From the NCBI GenBank assembly GCA_041687755.1, contig JBDNJM010000143.1, positions 1-34,900 on the forward strand: a stretch of 34,900 nt of DNA. The letters run 5' to 3'. Each line of letters opens with the position of its first letter. Position 1 is the first letter of the stretch. A program made the position numbers and the translations under genes. Under the pieces are notes generated by a model. That model worked only from the letters and a program-made list of their open reading frames with translations, was not told where the DNA came from and searched no databases. Source of the DNA: JBDNJM01 sp041687755. Its GTDB lineage: Bacteria > Planctomycetota > UBA1135 > GCA-002686595. Below, one piece after another: positions 8,879 through 17,237 of this stretch.

Positions 8879-9506
8879 CTAATTGACTGTTTGCACTCTT
8901 CCATCCACGAACGTGAAAACGACGTCCCTCCCGCCATCGCCCGCATCCCGGTAGAACCAACGTACGCCGTTGTCATCGGAGTAGGCCTCGTCGGGGGACC
9001 CGTACGTGCGCAGCAAGTCTTCCTGGGTCCATAGCAGGTGGTCCAGAAGGATCCCGTGCGTGATGGTGCCTTCATCGCCCTTTACAAGCTCGGCCCGAGC
9101 GGCAGTTCCTCCGATCATTCCCGACCGGTCCATGGATCCCGAGGCCGAGATCTGGGCTGCGCTAAGCCCGGGACCGGTCCGCTCCAGCTGCAGCGCGATC
9201 CTCTCGAACTGCGCCAGGAGCTGACCACCGTCAAGGGCGCCTGAACCGGCGTCGGCTGGGGAGCCGCCGACTGCCCTCTCCCTCGGGACCGGCGCCAACT
9301 CTCGCTGCCGCAGCACTTCAATCAGGTCCTCTACCGCGGAGATCAAGTCAGGAACCCGCGCGTCCGGCAGCGCAGCCGGCACCTGGAAGTGGGTCGTAAC
9401 GGCGCGCGCCTTCGAGCGCTCGCCCCCGACCCAGTAGCCCCCCAACGGAGCCGGCCACCCCCACGACAAACCAGGGCCACAACGACCTGAATCGGCCCGC
9501 GCTCAT
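8879..9506 (-). pseudogene. Membrane-anchored protein, frameshifted (or sequencing error)
   Basis: Two minus-strand frames form one sensible protein. ATG 9506 overlaps the miaB stop (ATGA) and encodes MSAGRFRSLWPWFVVGVAGS, a positively charged start and membrane anchor, but the frame soon loses sense and stops at 9348. The other frame is open from 9469 to the stop at 8879. It carries an acidic linker, a PDLISAVEDLIEVLRQREL helix, and a C-terminal domain LLWTQEDLLRTYGSPDEAYS followed by W-x-Y and VVFTFVDGRVQTVN. That last part recalls the BamE/SmpA-like pattern. Removing one base from the C6 run at 9438-9443 (G6 in the coding strand) joins the frames into about 208 aa. The function is unknown. 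Coupling to miaB is clear. Confidence 0.55.
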
Positions 9507-10951
9507 GCGCTGGCCTCGTCGACGAGTTCCAATCCCATCATGCCGTACGGCGTGGCCTCGGCGGCCCGCACTCGGGTCATCGTCCCGACGCGCTCGGGCG
9601 GGCCTTCGAAGCTGATCGGGATACCGTAGGTCGTGCGGCCCTGCAGAAAACCGGCGTGGCGCTCCGAGACCTTTTCGACAAACACGTCGTGCTCGCGGCC
9701 GATGTGCCGCTGCATGCGCCCGAACTGGGTCTTGTGAGCAGCCTCCAGAAGGCGCCGGTTGCGGTCCTTCTTGACCTCGAGCGGCACATCGTCGGTCCGG
9801 TCGTGGGCGACCGTCTCGGGCCGCGGGTCGTACTTGAAGATGTAATTCGAGCTGAAGCCGATCTCCGCGAGGAACTCGACGCTCTGCTCGAAGTCCGCAT
9901 CGCTTTCGCCGGGAAATCCGACGATCCAGTCGCTGCCGAGTTCGATATCCGGCACCTCGGCGCGCAGGATAGCTGCGCGTTTGCGATACAGCTCGGTCGT
10001 GTACCCGCGCTTCATCGCGCGCAGCACCTCGTCGGAGCCGGACTGCGCGGGCAGTGGCAGTGAGCGGTCCACCTTGGAGCAGTCCGCGATCGCCTTGGCG
10101 AAGGCGGGCGTGACGTAGCTCGGGTGCAGCGTGATCATGCGGATGCGCTCGAGGCCCTCGACCTCCTGCAGCGCGTAGAGCAGATCGGCCAGCGAGGGCC
10201 GACCCTGGCGGCCGAGGTAGGTCTCCTCGCCCGCCGCGGGCTTGGGCAGGTCTTCGCCGTAGCTGTTCACGGTCTGGCCGAGCAGCGTGACGATTCTCGC
10301 TCCCTGGGAGACCATCCAGCGCGTCTCCTCGACGAGCGCGGCGATCGGCCGGCTCTGCACCTTGCCGCGGGTCGTGGGCACGATGCAGTACGTGCACGAG
10401 AGATCGCAGCCGCGCATCACTGCCAGGAAACCGTTCAGGCCCCCCGTGTACACCTCACCCTTGCGCTCAACCTCGACCGCGTCGTCCATGTCCACGTCGA
10501 GCACGCGGCTCGCAGCTGTGGGCATGGCGCCGGTGCGGCGCTCGCGGACTTCCTCGACGAGCCGGGGCAGGTGCTGGAAGCGTCGCGTGCCGACAACGAT
10601 GTCCACGTGACCCGCACGTCGGAAGACCTCGTCCTGGGCGCGCTGGGCCAGGCAGCCGAGCACGCCGATGATTAGGTCCGGCCGGCGCAACTTCTCCGCC
10701 TTCAGCTCCCCGAGCCACGAGTACACGCGCTCTTCGGCGTGCTCACGAACGCTGCACGTGTTGAACAGCACGACATCTGCCTCGTCCATCCCGGGGACGA
10801 TCCGATAGCCATCCTTGCGGAAGCGGCCCTCGACCATCAGCGAGTCGTACTTGTTCATCTGGCACCCGAAGGTCACCAGGTGCACTGAAGTGCTCGAGTC
10901 CGCCGTGGGGTCGGACGCGGCGGGGCGGGATTGGACGCGAGTGAGGGTCAT
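9503..10951 (-). CDS. miaB: tRNA-2-methylthio-N6-dimethylallyladenosine synthase
   Basis: This is a radical-SAM methylthiotransferase that adds the 2-methylthio group to i6A37 of tRNAs reading UNN codons. I chose ATG 10951 (482 aa). An upstream in-frame TTG at 10990 would add 13 residues. Domains in order: the UPF0004 N-domain with cysteines in VTFGCQMNKYDS, LFNTCSVREHAEERVYS and GVLGCLAQR (the auxiliary cluster); the radical-SAM core with CDLSCTYCIVPTTRGK (CxxxCxxC); the LPAQSGSDEVLRAMKRGYT and DWIVGFPGESDADF motifs; and a C-terminal TRAM domain ending MGLELVDEASA. PTTRG replaces the more common PYTRG. The downstream membrane-anchored gene overlaps its stop codon. The 265-nt gap to the divergent antiporter gene must hold its promoter. 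Confidence 0.93.
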   Translation of the reverse strand: MTLTRVQSRPAASDPTADSSTSVHLVTFGCQMNKYDSLMVEGRFRKDGYRIVPGMDEADVVLFNTCSVREHAEERVYSWLGELKAEKLRRPDLIIGVLGCLAQRAQDEVFRRAGHVDIVVGTRRFQHLPRLVEEVRERRTGAMPTAASRVLDVDMDDAVEVERKGEVYTGGLNGFLAVMRGCDLSCTYCIVPTTRGKVQSRPIAALVEETRWMVSQGARIVTLLGQTVNSYGEDLPKPAAGEETYLGRQGRPSLADLLYALQEVEGLERIRMITLHPSYVTPAFAKAIADCSKVDRSLPLPAQSGSDEVLRAMKRGYTTELYRKRAAILRAEVPDIELGSDWIVGFPGESDADFEQSVEFLAEIGFSSNYIFKYDPRPETVAHDRTDDVPLEVKKDRNRRLLEAAHKTQFGRMQRHIGREHDVFVEKVSERHAGFLQGRTTYGIPISFEGPPERVGTMTRVRAAEATPYGMMGLELVDEASA

Positions 10952-11216
10952 GGGGCTGTTTGCCGCAGGAGCGGCGGTTTGGGAGCCCAATCTAGCCCAT
11001 GCGCCGGCTGGACGACAGCCGCCGCCCAGCGCTGGCCCCCCAGTCCAAGGGGTGACCGGCGCCCTAGCCGAGGTAGGATCTTCGACTTCTTCCTCTCCCG
11101 CCGGAGCCCTCCCCCGGTCAGCGAGCCCCCGCGCCGCCAGCGCTTTGGCCCGCTGAACGACCTCCGTCGATCGGCGCTGCGGCGCCCGCCAGCGCGCCCC
11201 TCACGCGCTTCTCCAT
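10952..11216. promoter_or_regulatory. Divergent intergenic region, miaB / antiporter
   Basis: This 265-bp gap separates the miaB start (minus) from the antiporter start (plus) and must contain both promoters. I see no convincing -35/-10 pair. A TAGGAT near 11079 is a weak -10 candidate for the plus direction. The sequence is GC-rich and otherwise featureless. Confidence 0.3.
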
Positions 11217-12929
11217 TTGCCTGACATCACCCTCCTGCGCGAAGCCGATTCGCTCTTGATTCTCGGCGTCGTGGTCTTCGCCGGCGTCGTCGGTGGGTCC
11301 CTGGCCAAGCGCGCCAACCTCCCCAGGGTCACCGGCCAGATCCTGGCGGGCATCGTGATCGGCAAGCCGCTGCTCGATCTGTTCGACGAGCACGACGTCG
11401 AGGCCCTGGGCCCCGTCACGATGTTCGCCCTCGGGCTGATGACGTTCACGATCGGAACGCATCTCAACGTCCGCAAGCTGCGCAATGCCGGAAAGCGCCT
11501 CGGTCTGCTCCTGTTGACCGAGGCCACGCTGGTGCCGCTGGTCATCCTAGGGTTCTTGCTGCCCTACGGCCTCGGGCTAGAGGAAGCCGCCCTCTACGCG
11601 GCCCTGGCCATCTCGACCGCACCTGCAACGGTCGTGGCCCTGGTCCGCGAGACCCGCGCACGCGGCGTGTTCGTCAAGACGCTGTTCGCGGCGGTCGCGC
11701 TCAACAACCTCGCCTGCGTGTTCCTGTTCGAGGTGGCCCGAGCCGTCACCAAGGCCAGCCGCGAATCGGGCGAGATGACGGTGGTCGACGTGCTCGTGGG
11801 CCCAGGGGCCCAACTGCTGATCGCCTTGGCCATCGGCGGCAGCCTGGCAGTCGGCATGCACGCGCTCACTCGGTTCGTGCTCGGCGAACAGCGCCGAGCA
11901 ACCGCCAGCGTGCTCTCGCTGCTCCTGTGCCTGGGCGCCGCCCAGTTCTTCGGCGTCTCGCCCCTGCTGGCCTGCATGTTCCTAGGGTTCGTCCAGGGCA
12001 ACTTGACGGCGGATCGCACGGCCCTGGTGGACTCGGTCTTCCGGGTCTTCGAGCCGGCGATCCTCGCTATTTTCTTCACGCTCGCCGGCATGCATCTCGA
12101 TCTGAGCCACATGGCCCAGGCGGGGGTTCTGGCCCTGTTGGTCTTGATCGCGCGGTTCGCCGGCAAGCTGTTGGCCGCCAACGTCGCGATGAAGCTCGCC
12201 GGAGCCACCGACAACGTGCGGCGCAACCTGGGCCCTGCGCTCATTCCCCAGGCCGGAGTTGCCGTCGGCCTCGTTGTCCTCGTACAAGAAGATCCGCAGC
12301 TCGCGTTCATGGCCGACACCTTCGCCACGGCAGTTCTGACCGTCGTCACGGTGAACGAGATCATCGGACCTGTGCTCGCCCGCCGGGCCCTGCTGCGCTC
12401 CGGCGAGGGCGGCATGGACCGCACCCGGCTGATCGACTTCATCGGCGAGGAGAACATCGTCACCGACCTGCGGGCCGAAGACCCCGCCGCGGCCATCGAG
12501 CGGCTCGTGGACGTTCTGGTCACCTCGCACCAGCTGCCTCGAGCAGTGCGACAGCCGCTCCTCGAATCCGTGCTGGAACGCGAGGCCCAGGTCTCCACGG
12601 TCCTGGGAGCGGGCCTGATGATCCCCCACGGGGTCCTGGAGCACGGCGAGACCATGCTGGGCGTCATGGGGCTCTCTGAAGAGGGAATTGACCTCGAGTC
12701 CCCCGACGGCAAGCCCGTCCACTGCATCGTCCTCCTGGCCACCCCTGCGGGCCAGCGCGACCGCCATCTGGAGGTCCTGGCCGCTCTGGCCCGCTCCATC
12801 GGCACCGATCCCAAGTTCGCCGCCGAACTGTTCTCCGCCGCCTCCCCCGCTCACGCCTACGAGCTGCTCCACGGGGACGAAATGGAGGCCATCAACTACT
12901 TCCTGGACGAGGGCGAGGCCCAGGCCTGA
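11217..12929 (+). CDS. CPA2 cation/proton antiporter fused to EIIA-like domain
   Basis: The 570-aa protein starts at TTG 11217, the first possible start in frame. Residues 1-395 form a monovalent cation:proton antiporter-2 membrane domain of about 12 helices. It begins with LLILGVVVFAGVVGG, LPRVTGQILAGIVIG and GLMTFTIGTHLN, and continues with IPQAGVAVGLVVLVQED and a helix ending VLTVVTVNEIIGPVLARRAL. Residues about 405-565 form a type-2 phosphotransferase EIIA domain (mannitol/nitrogen type) with the phospho-accepting histidine kept: H471 in GLMIPHGVLEHG. This is followed by DGKPVHCIVLLATPAGQRDRHLEVLAALAR. The fusion suggests that K+ or Na+/H+ exchange is tuned by PTS phosphorylation or by nucleotide-like signals. 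The cation is unknown. Confidence 0.88.
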   Translation: MPDITLLREADSLLILGVVVFAGVVGGSLAKRANLPRVTGQILAGIVIGKPLLDLFDEHDVEALGPVTMFALGLMTFTIGTHLNVRKLRNAGKRLGLLLLTEATLVPLVILGFLLPYGLGLEEAALYAALAISTAPATVVALVRETRARGVFVKTLFAAVALNNLACVFLFEVARAVTKASRESGEMTVVDVLVGPGAQLLIALAIGGSLAVGMHALTRFVLGEQRRATASVLSLLLCLGAAQFFGVSPLLACMFLGFVQGNLTADRTALVDSVFRVFEPAILAIFFTLAGMHLDLSHMAQAGVLALLVLIARFAGKLLAANVAMKLAGATDNVRRNLGPALIPQAGVAVGLVVLVQEDPQLAFMADTFATAVLTVVTVNEIIGPVLARRALLRSGEGGMDRTRLIDFIGEENIVTDLRAEDPAAAIERLVDVLVTSHQLPRAVRQPLLESVLEREAQVSTVLGAGLMIPHGVLEHGETMLGVMGLSEEGIDLESPDGKPVHCIVLLATPAGQRDRHLEVLAALARSIGTDPKFAAELFSAASPAHAYELLHGDEMEAINYFLDEGEAQA

Positions 12930-12975
12930 TCGCCGGGCTAGCCTTGAGTGCCCCCTTCCCCCCCATCTGCCCGTC

Positions 12976-13812
12976 TTGAAGCTCGAATCCAAAACCGTCC
13001 ACGTCCCTGCCCTCGGGATCGATTTCGAGGTGCTCGCCGACGACGCCGTGATCGGTCCGTCCATCGAGAGCGGCGCCTGGGAAGAGCATGAAACACGGCT
13101 CTTTCGCTCGCACCTGAGGCCCGGCTGCAGGGTCGTCGACCTCGGTGCGAACGTGGGCTGGTTTGCCGTCCAGGCCATCCTGGCCGGCGCCGAAGTCCAC
13201 GCCTTCGAGCCGGTGCCAGGCATCGCTGACCTCGCGGAACGCAACATCGAGCGCGCGATGGCCAAGGGGCCCGGCAAGGGCACCCTGCACCGCGCGGCAG
13301 CGGGCGAGCATTCGGGCAAGGCCACCATCGCGCTCGCGTCGAAGAACCACGGGGACAACCGGGTCTTGGACGAGGACGGCGGCGTGCCAGACGACATGTC
13401 TGACGCCGAGACGCTCGAAATCTCCGTCGTGCGCGTGGACGACCACGTCGAGGGCCCCATCCGCGTCCTCAAGGTCGACACCCAGGGCTCCGAGTGGGAG
13501 GCCCTGCAGGGCGCGACCCGCATGCTCGAGCGCTCCCCCGAGATCGCCCTGCTGATCGAGTTCTGGCCCTACGCCTTGCGTGGCGCCAAGCCGCTTGAAC
13601 TGCTGCACTTCCTCCACCAGCGCGGCTTCCGCATGGGCAAGGCCACCGAGGCGCCGTACCCGATGGCTCCCGACCGCATCCTGCGTCAGGCGCTCGGCCG
13701 CGATCCCGTCAAGGGCGGGCTCGACCTCTACGGGACGCGCGGTTTGCCGTTCCACGTCGGCGGACCGAAGGCGCGCGCGAAGAGCATCTGGCGGCACCTG
13801 AAAGAAGACTGA
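12976..13812 (+). CDS. FkbM-family SAM-dependent methyltransferase
   Basis: The 278-aa protein is read from TTG 12976. The frame is open further upstream, but that part is the antiporter gene in another frame, and no ATG or GTG fits. SAM-binding motif I is VVDLGANVGWFAVQAILAGA, followed by the motif-II acidic residue in VHAFEPVPG. The FkbM signature continues with VRVDDHV, IRVLKVDTQGSEWEALQGA and IALLIEFWPYALRG. FkbM enzymes O-methylate sugars or small molecules, often for surface polysaccharides. Nothing here fixes the substrate. It lies 46 nt after the antiporter and may be cotranscribed. A diverged direct repeat begins one base after its stop codon. Confidence 0.85.
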   Translation: MKLESKTVHVPALGIDFEVLADDAVIGPSIESGAWEEHETRLFRSHLRPGCRVVDLGANVGWFAVQAILAGAEVHAFEPVPGIADLAERNIERAMAKGPGKGTLHRAAAGEHSGKATIALASKNHGDNRVLDEDGGVPDDMSDAETLEISVVRVDDHVEGPIRVLKVDTQGSEWEALQGATRMLERSPEIALLIEFWPYALRGAKPLELLHFLHQRGFRMGKATEAPYPMAPDRILRQALGRDPVKGGLDLYGTRGLPFHVGGPKARAKSIWRHLKED

Positions 13813-13876
13813 GAGGCTGCGAAAAAATAGCGCTGCCCAGCCGAATGGCAACTCTCAGTTGCCTTCTGGCCCGTCG
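13813..13876 (+). repeat. Imperfect direct repeat, copy 1
   Basis: About 63 bp beginning GAGGCTGCGAAAAAATAGCG and ending GGCCCGTCG, starting directly after the FkbM stop codon. It aligns with copy 2 (13944-14005) at roughly three quarters of positions by eye. The GAGGCTGnGnAAnA opening recalls insertion-sequence ends of the IS4/IS1182 kind, so it may be an element end or an interspersed repeat. No transposase accompanies it. Confidence 0.5.
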
Positions 13877-13943
13877 CCTCCCGGCGCTGGAGCGCACAGA
13901 GCGCTCACGGAATGCGCTGCGCGCGTTGATCCACGCTCTGTAG

Positions 13944-14005
13944 GAGGCTGTGGAAGATTGGCGCTGCCCTAGCGAAGTGCCTCTCGGATGCCTTTGGGCC
14001 CGTCG
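13944..14005 (+). repeat. Imperfect direct repeat, copy 2
   Basis: About 62 bp beginning GAGGCTGTGGAAGATTGGCG and ending GGGCCCGTCG, in the same orientation as copy 1 and 131 bp from it start to start. The shared core GCGCTGCCC is identical. The two copies bracket a 67-bp GC-rich spacer. Confidence 0.5.
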
Positions 14006-14992
14006 GATGACTCCTCTACGGGGTCCACGATGTTCACTTGCTCCGCCCGGTGGAACGCTCGGCGCTCCTTCAGAGCCAATTCTCCGGCTGCGGCTCGGCC
14101 TGGGACGGCCGATCCGAGAGGCGGCACCTCAGGCATTCAGCGGAGCTTGGATTCCGCTCCATGGGCTCCGACAAGACCCCGGATTGTGACAAGACATGCC
14201 AAGCCTCTGCTGGAGAGCTTGACCGATGGCCCCGTGCAGCCGGACCGCGCCCATGCATACCAGCCAGGAACAACCGAGGCGTGCGCCGTGAGAAGTTCGG
14301 GTCTACCCCACACTTGCCGGCTTGCAGCCACGCCCAGCGAAGAAGCCCCAGGACTCGGCAGTCCTGGACACGATGATTCTCAAATCAGAAGCTCGTGGGA
14401 GACCACTCGCCTCACGCATCCGCCAAGGCTCGGCCAGCTTGCGTTGCCCGCAATGCAGACACCTCTTCATTGCGCACGCTGCTGCGACCGTCTCGTATTC
14501 GGATCGCCAAACGACCTGCGGGATGGTGCGTCCCGGACAGCGACGCGCCCCCACAACTCGCTGTGACCGTCCCCGGTAAAACCTGGACATCACTCCTGGA
14601 ATCCATCCGGTGTCAGCGGTCTGTCGATGCGCGGCGGCACTACCCAGGTCGGACACCACGCCCCAAGTTGCGGCCCACAATCAAGACAAGCACTGCCAAC
14701 TCAGCTCGATCTCGACGAGGAGTTGGACAGCGAAACTCTTGTCGTGAGCGAGACGCATCGACATAGTGAATTCGAATCTAGCCGCAGGGGGCGCCTCGAA
14801 TCCAGGGGCGCATTCGTCCGTTGAACTGTGTTCACCGGAACTGGCGAGGACGATCCGGATCGGCTGGCGCAGCACACGGTGCGATCGGCTATAGGACCGG
14901 ACATCTCGCGTCTCACCAGAGACCGCCTACCCTCCCGTCGCGTTCAGGTTCGCCAGCCACAGAGCTAGGCGAACCCCCACCGAATCCGTCCA
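14006..14992. other. Gene-poor region upstream of the rhodopsin gene
   Basis: Nearly 1 kb holds only short, mutually overlapping frames of Arg/Ser/Pro-rich composition with no recognisable domain. A small minus-strand frame at 14303-14680 contains CLHCGQRK, but nothing around it supports coding. The composition looks less GC-rich than the flanking genes. The rhodopsin promoter must lie near the right end. TATAGG at 14890-14895 is a possible -10 without a clear -35. I read the rest as decayed or non-coding DNA. Confidence 0.45.
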
Positions 14993-15775
14993 ATGCCCGA
15001 CCTTTCACCTGGTCAGTACACGCTCGTTTACAACCTCCTTTCGCTGACCATCGCCGCGATGTTCGGTGCGGGGCTCTTCTTCTTTGGGGCTCGCGCCCAC
15101 ATTGCCCACCGCTACCGTCCCGCACTCCTCGTGTCTGCGATCGTCGTCTGGATCGCTGGTTACCACTACTTCCGCATTTTCCAGAGCTGGGAGGGTGCTT
15201 ACATGGTGAGTGAAGAGGGGCTCTACGTTGCAAGTGGCGAGTTCTTCAACGACGCTTATCGCTACGCCGACTGGCTGATTACCGTGCCGCTGCTGCTGGT
15301 CGAACTGGTTGCCGTCATGGCGCTGGCCAAGGCCGAGTCGAGGTCCCTACTGCCGAAACTGATCATCGCTGCCATCCTGATGATCGCCTTCGGCTACCCC
15401 GGCGAGGTCTCCGACGTCGCCGGCACCAAGTGGATCTGGTGGGTCGCGGCGATGATCCCGTACCTCTACATCTACGCCGTGATCATTCAGAAAATGGCCC
15501 CGGTCATTTCGGCCAACCCCGGCCTCGTCGGTTCGCGACTCGCCTTGGCCCGCAACGTGCTGCTGATCACCTGGCTCTTCTACCCGATCTCCTACCTCGG
15601 CCCGGTGCTCGGGCTCGACGGAGCCACGGGTGAAGTCGTGCTGCAGGTCGGCTACACCCTCGCCGACATCACCGCGAAGGCGGGCTTCGGCATCGTGATC
15701 TACCTGATCGCGGCCGCGCGCACCGAGAATGAAGGCATGGGGCTTCCGGAAGGAGGACAGCCCGCAGCGGCCTAA
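14993..15775 (+). CDS. Xanthorhodopsin-like light-driven proton pump
   Basis: The 260-aa, seven-helix microbial rhodopsin uses retinal and light to export protons. Helix C reads RYADWLITVPLLLVE: counter-ion and proton acceptor D93, T97, cytoplasmic donor E104 (the DTE set of outward proton pumps). L101 sits at the proteorhodopsin tuning position and suggests green absorption. The retinal lysine is K229 in LADITAKAGFG. H58 in AGYHYFR matches the histidine that pairs with the counter-ion. The 35-residue spacing from H58 to D93 fits the xanthorhodopsin/Gloeobacter type (34) better than proteorhodopsin (22). Helix E has W150 (KWIWWVAAM), aligning with BR W138, where antenna-binding rhodopsins have glycine. 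A 16-bp hairpin follows the stop codon, and the retinal-forming gene lies downstream. Confidence 0.95.
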   Translation: MPDLSPGQYTLVYNLLSLTIAAMFGAGLFFFGARAHIAHRYRPALLVSAIVVWIAGYHYFRIFQSWEGAYMVSEEGLYVASGEFFNDAYRYADWLITVPLLLVELVAVMALAKAESRSLLPKLIIAAILMIAFGYPGEVSDVAGTKWIWWVAAMIPYLYIYAVIIQKMAPVISANPGLVGSRLALARNVLLITWLFYPISYLGPVLGLDGATGEVVLQVGYTLADITAKAGFGIVIYLIAAARTENEGMGLPEGGQPAAA

Positions 15776-15791
15776 CCTCTAGAGCCTGCTC

Positions 15792-15827
15792 GCAGCCCCC
15801 GGTCCTCGGACGAGGACCGGGGGCTGC
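15792..15827 (+). terminator. Strong hairpin between rhodopsin and blh
   Basis: A perfect 16-bp GC-rich stem has arms at 15792-15807 (GCAGCCCCCGGTCCTC) and 15812-15827, with a 4-nt loop GGAC, 16 nt after the rhodopsin stop. No T run follows. It could be a terminator that keeps rhodopsin mRNA in excess over blh, or a 3'-stabilising stem that allows read-through. Confidence 0.7.
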
Positions 15828-15861
15828 CTGTCTCTGAATCTCGTCTCGCCATCCGTCCGCC

Positions 15862-16101
15862 ATGTCGACGCAACGCACCCCCAGCCAGGACGTCTCCCGC
15901 CTCCTTCGGCGCGTCGATCCAGACCGCCCATGGATCACCGCTCCTCCGAAGGACCGCGGCTGGTGCATCAAGGGCCGCGACTCCGGTGCGCTGTCGATTC
16001 TTGCCACAGAGTTGCCGCTCGCCCAAAACATCGCCTCGATCCGCTCTTCGAGTCCGTCCCTGGGCCCTCGACGGCCAACCATTGTAGGTTGCTCCTCGTG
16101 A
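15862..16101 (+). CDS. Possible small protein between rhodopsin and blh
   Basis: A 79-aa frame from ATG 15862 ends in TGA at 16099-16101, overlapping the proposed GTG start of blh (GTGA). The product is basic, without membrane segments, and begins MSTQRTPSQDVSRLLRRVDPD. It has a plausible globular stretch DRPWITAPPKDRGWCIKGRD. I recognise no family. The overlap and the position in the leader of blh favour either a real coupled gene or a leader ORF. The competing frame for blh also stays open across this stretch, so chance cannot be excluded. Confidence 0.35.
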   Translation: MSTQRTPSQDVSRLLRRVDPDRPWITAPPKDRGWCIKGRDSGALSILATELPLAQNIASIRSSSPSLGPRRPTIVGCSS

Positions 16102-17192
16102 GCACCGCCGCTGTCAGCCTGCCCCCCGCTCGGCTCCTCGAGCAGCGCCGCGAAATGCACGTCCGCTGGGCAGCCTCTGGGACAGCGCTCGCCTGCGCAG
16201 TGGGACTGCTTGCGCCGGACCCGCCTCTCACCGCACAGATATTCGTCCTCTTCCTAGGGGTTCTGTTGCTCGGCTTCCCCCACGGAACGCTCGACCCCCT
16301 CATCATCCTGCAGCGAGTTCGTATCGCTGGACGCGGACGGCTCGTCTCCGCCCTCGCGCTTTATCTGTCCGCAGCGGCCGCAGGGCTCGGCGTGTGGATG
16401 CTCTCCCCCCTGCTCGGCCTGGCGCTGTTCCTCGGAGTCTCCGCGCTCCACTTCGGCCTGGGCGACGTCTCGCCAGAGGAGCGGGTCCGCGCCGGACGGC
16501 TCGCGCCTTGGCTCGTCGCCGTGCGGGGCCTGGCCGCTATCGCCCTGCCAACTGCTGCCTTTCCCGGGGACGCCGGTCGGGTCTTCTCCTGGCTGTTGGA
16601 AGTCGAGCCTGAGCCGATCGTCCGGGGCCTGAGCTTCGGAGCCCCGTGGATCGTCAGCGCAATCGTGCTCGCTGGCCTCGCAATCCACATGGCGCTGTCG
16701 AGGATCGACCGGAGCCTCGCGACGCGCTCCGCCGCGGAAGTCCTCTGCCTTGCGGTGGCGTTTGTGGTTCTGCCGCCGCTGCTCTCCTTCACCATCTACT
16801 TCTGCGGCTGGCACTCGATCCGTCACCTCATCGCTGTCGATACGGGCCTAGGCTCCTCCGAACGGCGTCATGTGCTCGTCACCGTGCTGCTCGTGTCTGC
16901 TGCAACCCTTTTGCTTGTGGCAGGGCTTCATTTCCTGCTCGGGGCAGAACGGATCCTTGGCCAGAATCCCGAGCCTCGGGAAGTGCTGCGGACCGTCTTC
17001 GTCTCCCTGGCCGTCCTCACTCCGCCGCACGTGCTCGTCACGCATTGGCTTGAGCGAGTCGGCGTTGCTGACGCCTCGCCTCAGAGGCCTGCACCACCGC
17101 GCGCTCGCCCCGGCACGTCGCTTGAAAAAGTTCTGGCCGCCCGTCCTAAACGAGCCCGAGAAAGAGCCGTGCGAGTCTCTGAACCCCACTAG
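16098..17192 (+). CDS. blh: Brp/Blh-family beta-carotene 15,15'-dioxygenase
   Basis: This integral-membrane enzyme cleaves beta-carotene into two retinals, the chromophore of the neighbouring rhodopsin. GTG 16098 gives 364 aa. ATG 16155 (345 aa, closer to the usual 280-340) is a good alternative. The iron-binding histidine motifs of the family are all visible: GFPHGTLDPL (about residue 57), SALHFGLGD, YFCGWHSIRHLIAVD and TPPHVLVTHWLERVG, set in hydrophobic helices. After the last motif comes a basic, probably cytosolic tail of about 40 residues. No carotenoid-synthesis genes (crtE/B/I/Y) are in this window, so beta-carotene must be made elsewhere. Confidence 0.9.
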   Translation: MSTAAVSLPPARLLEQRREMHVRWAASGTALACAVGLLAPDPPLTAQIFVLFLGVLLLGFPHGTLDPLIILQRVRIAGRGRLVSALALYLSAAAAGLGVWMLSPLLGLALFLGVSALHFGLGDVSPEERVRAGRLAPWLVAVRGLAAIALPTAAFPGDAGRVFSWLLEVEPEPIVRGLSFGAPWIVSAIVLAGLAIHMALSRIDRSLATRSAAEVLCLAVAFVVLPPLLSFTIYFCGWHSIRHLIAVDTGLGSSERRHVLVTVLLVSAATLLLVAGLHFLLGAERILGQNPEPREVLRTVFVSLAVLTPPHVLVTHWLERVGVADASPQRPAPPRARPGTSLEKVLAARPKRARERAVRVSEPH

Positions 17193-17237
17193 GGCTCTGA
17201 CGGCTGGGCGAACCACTCCCCCACAGGACTGTCGAGC

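Noticed and set aside
14303..14680. Minus-strand 125-aa frame with a CLHCGQRK motif
   Set aside because: One CxxC pair in an Arg-rich, domain-free frame is not enough. Overlapping frames of equal quality exist on the plus strand.
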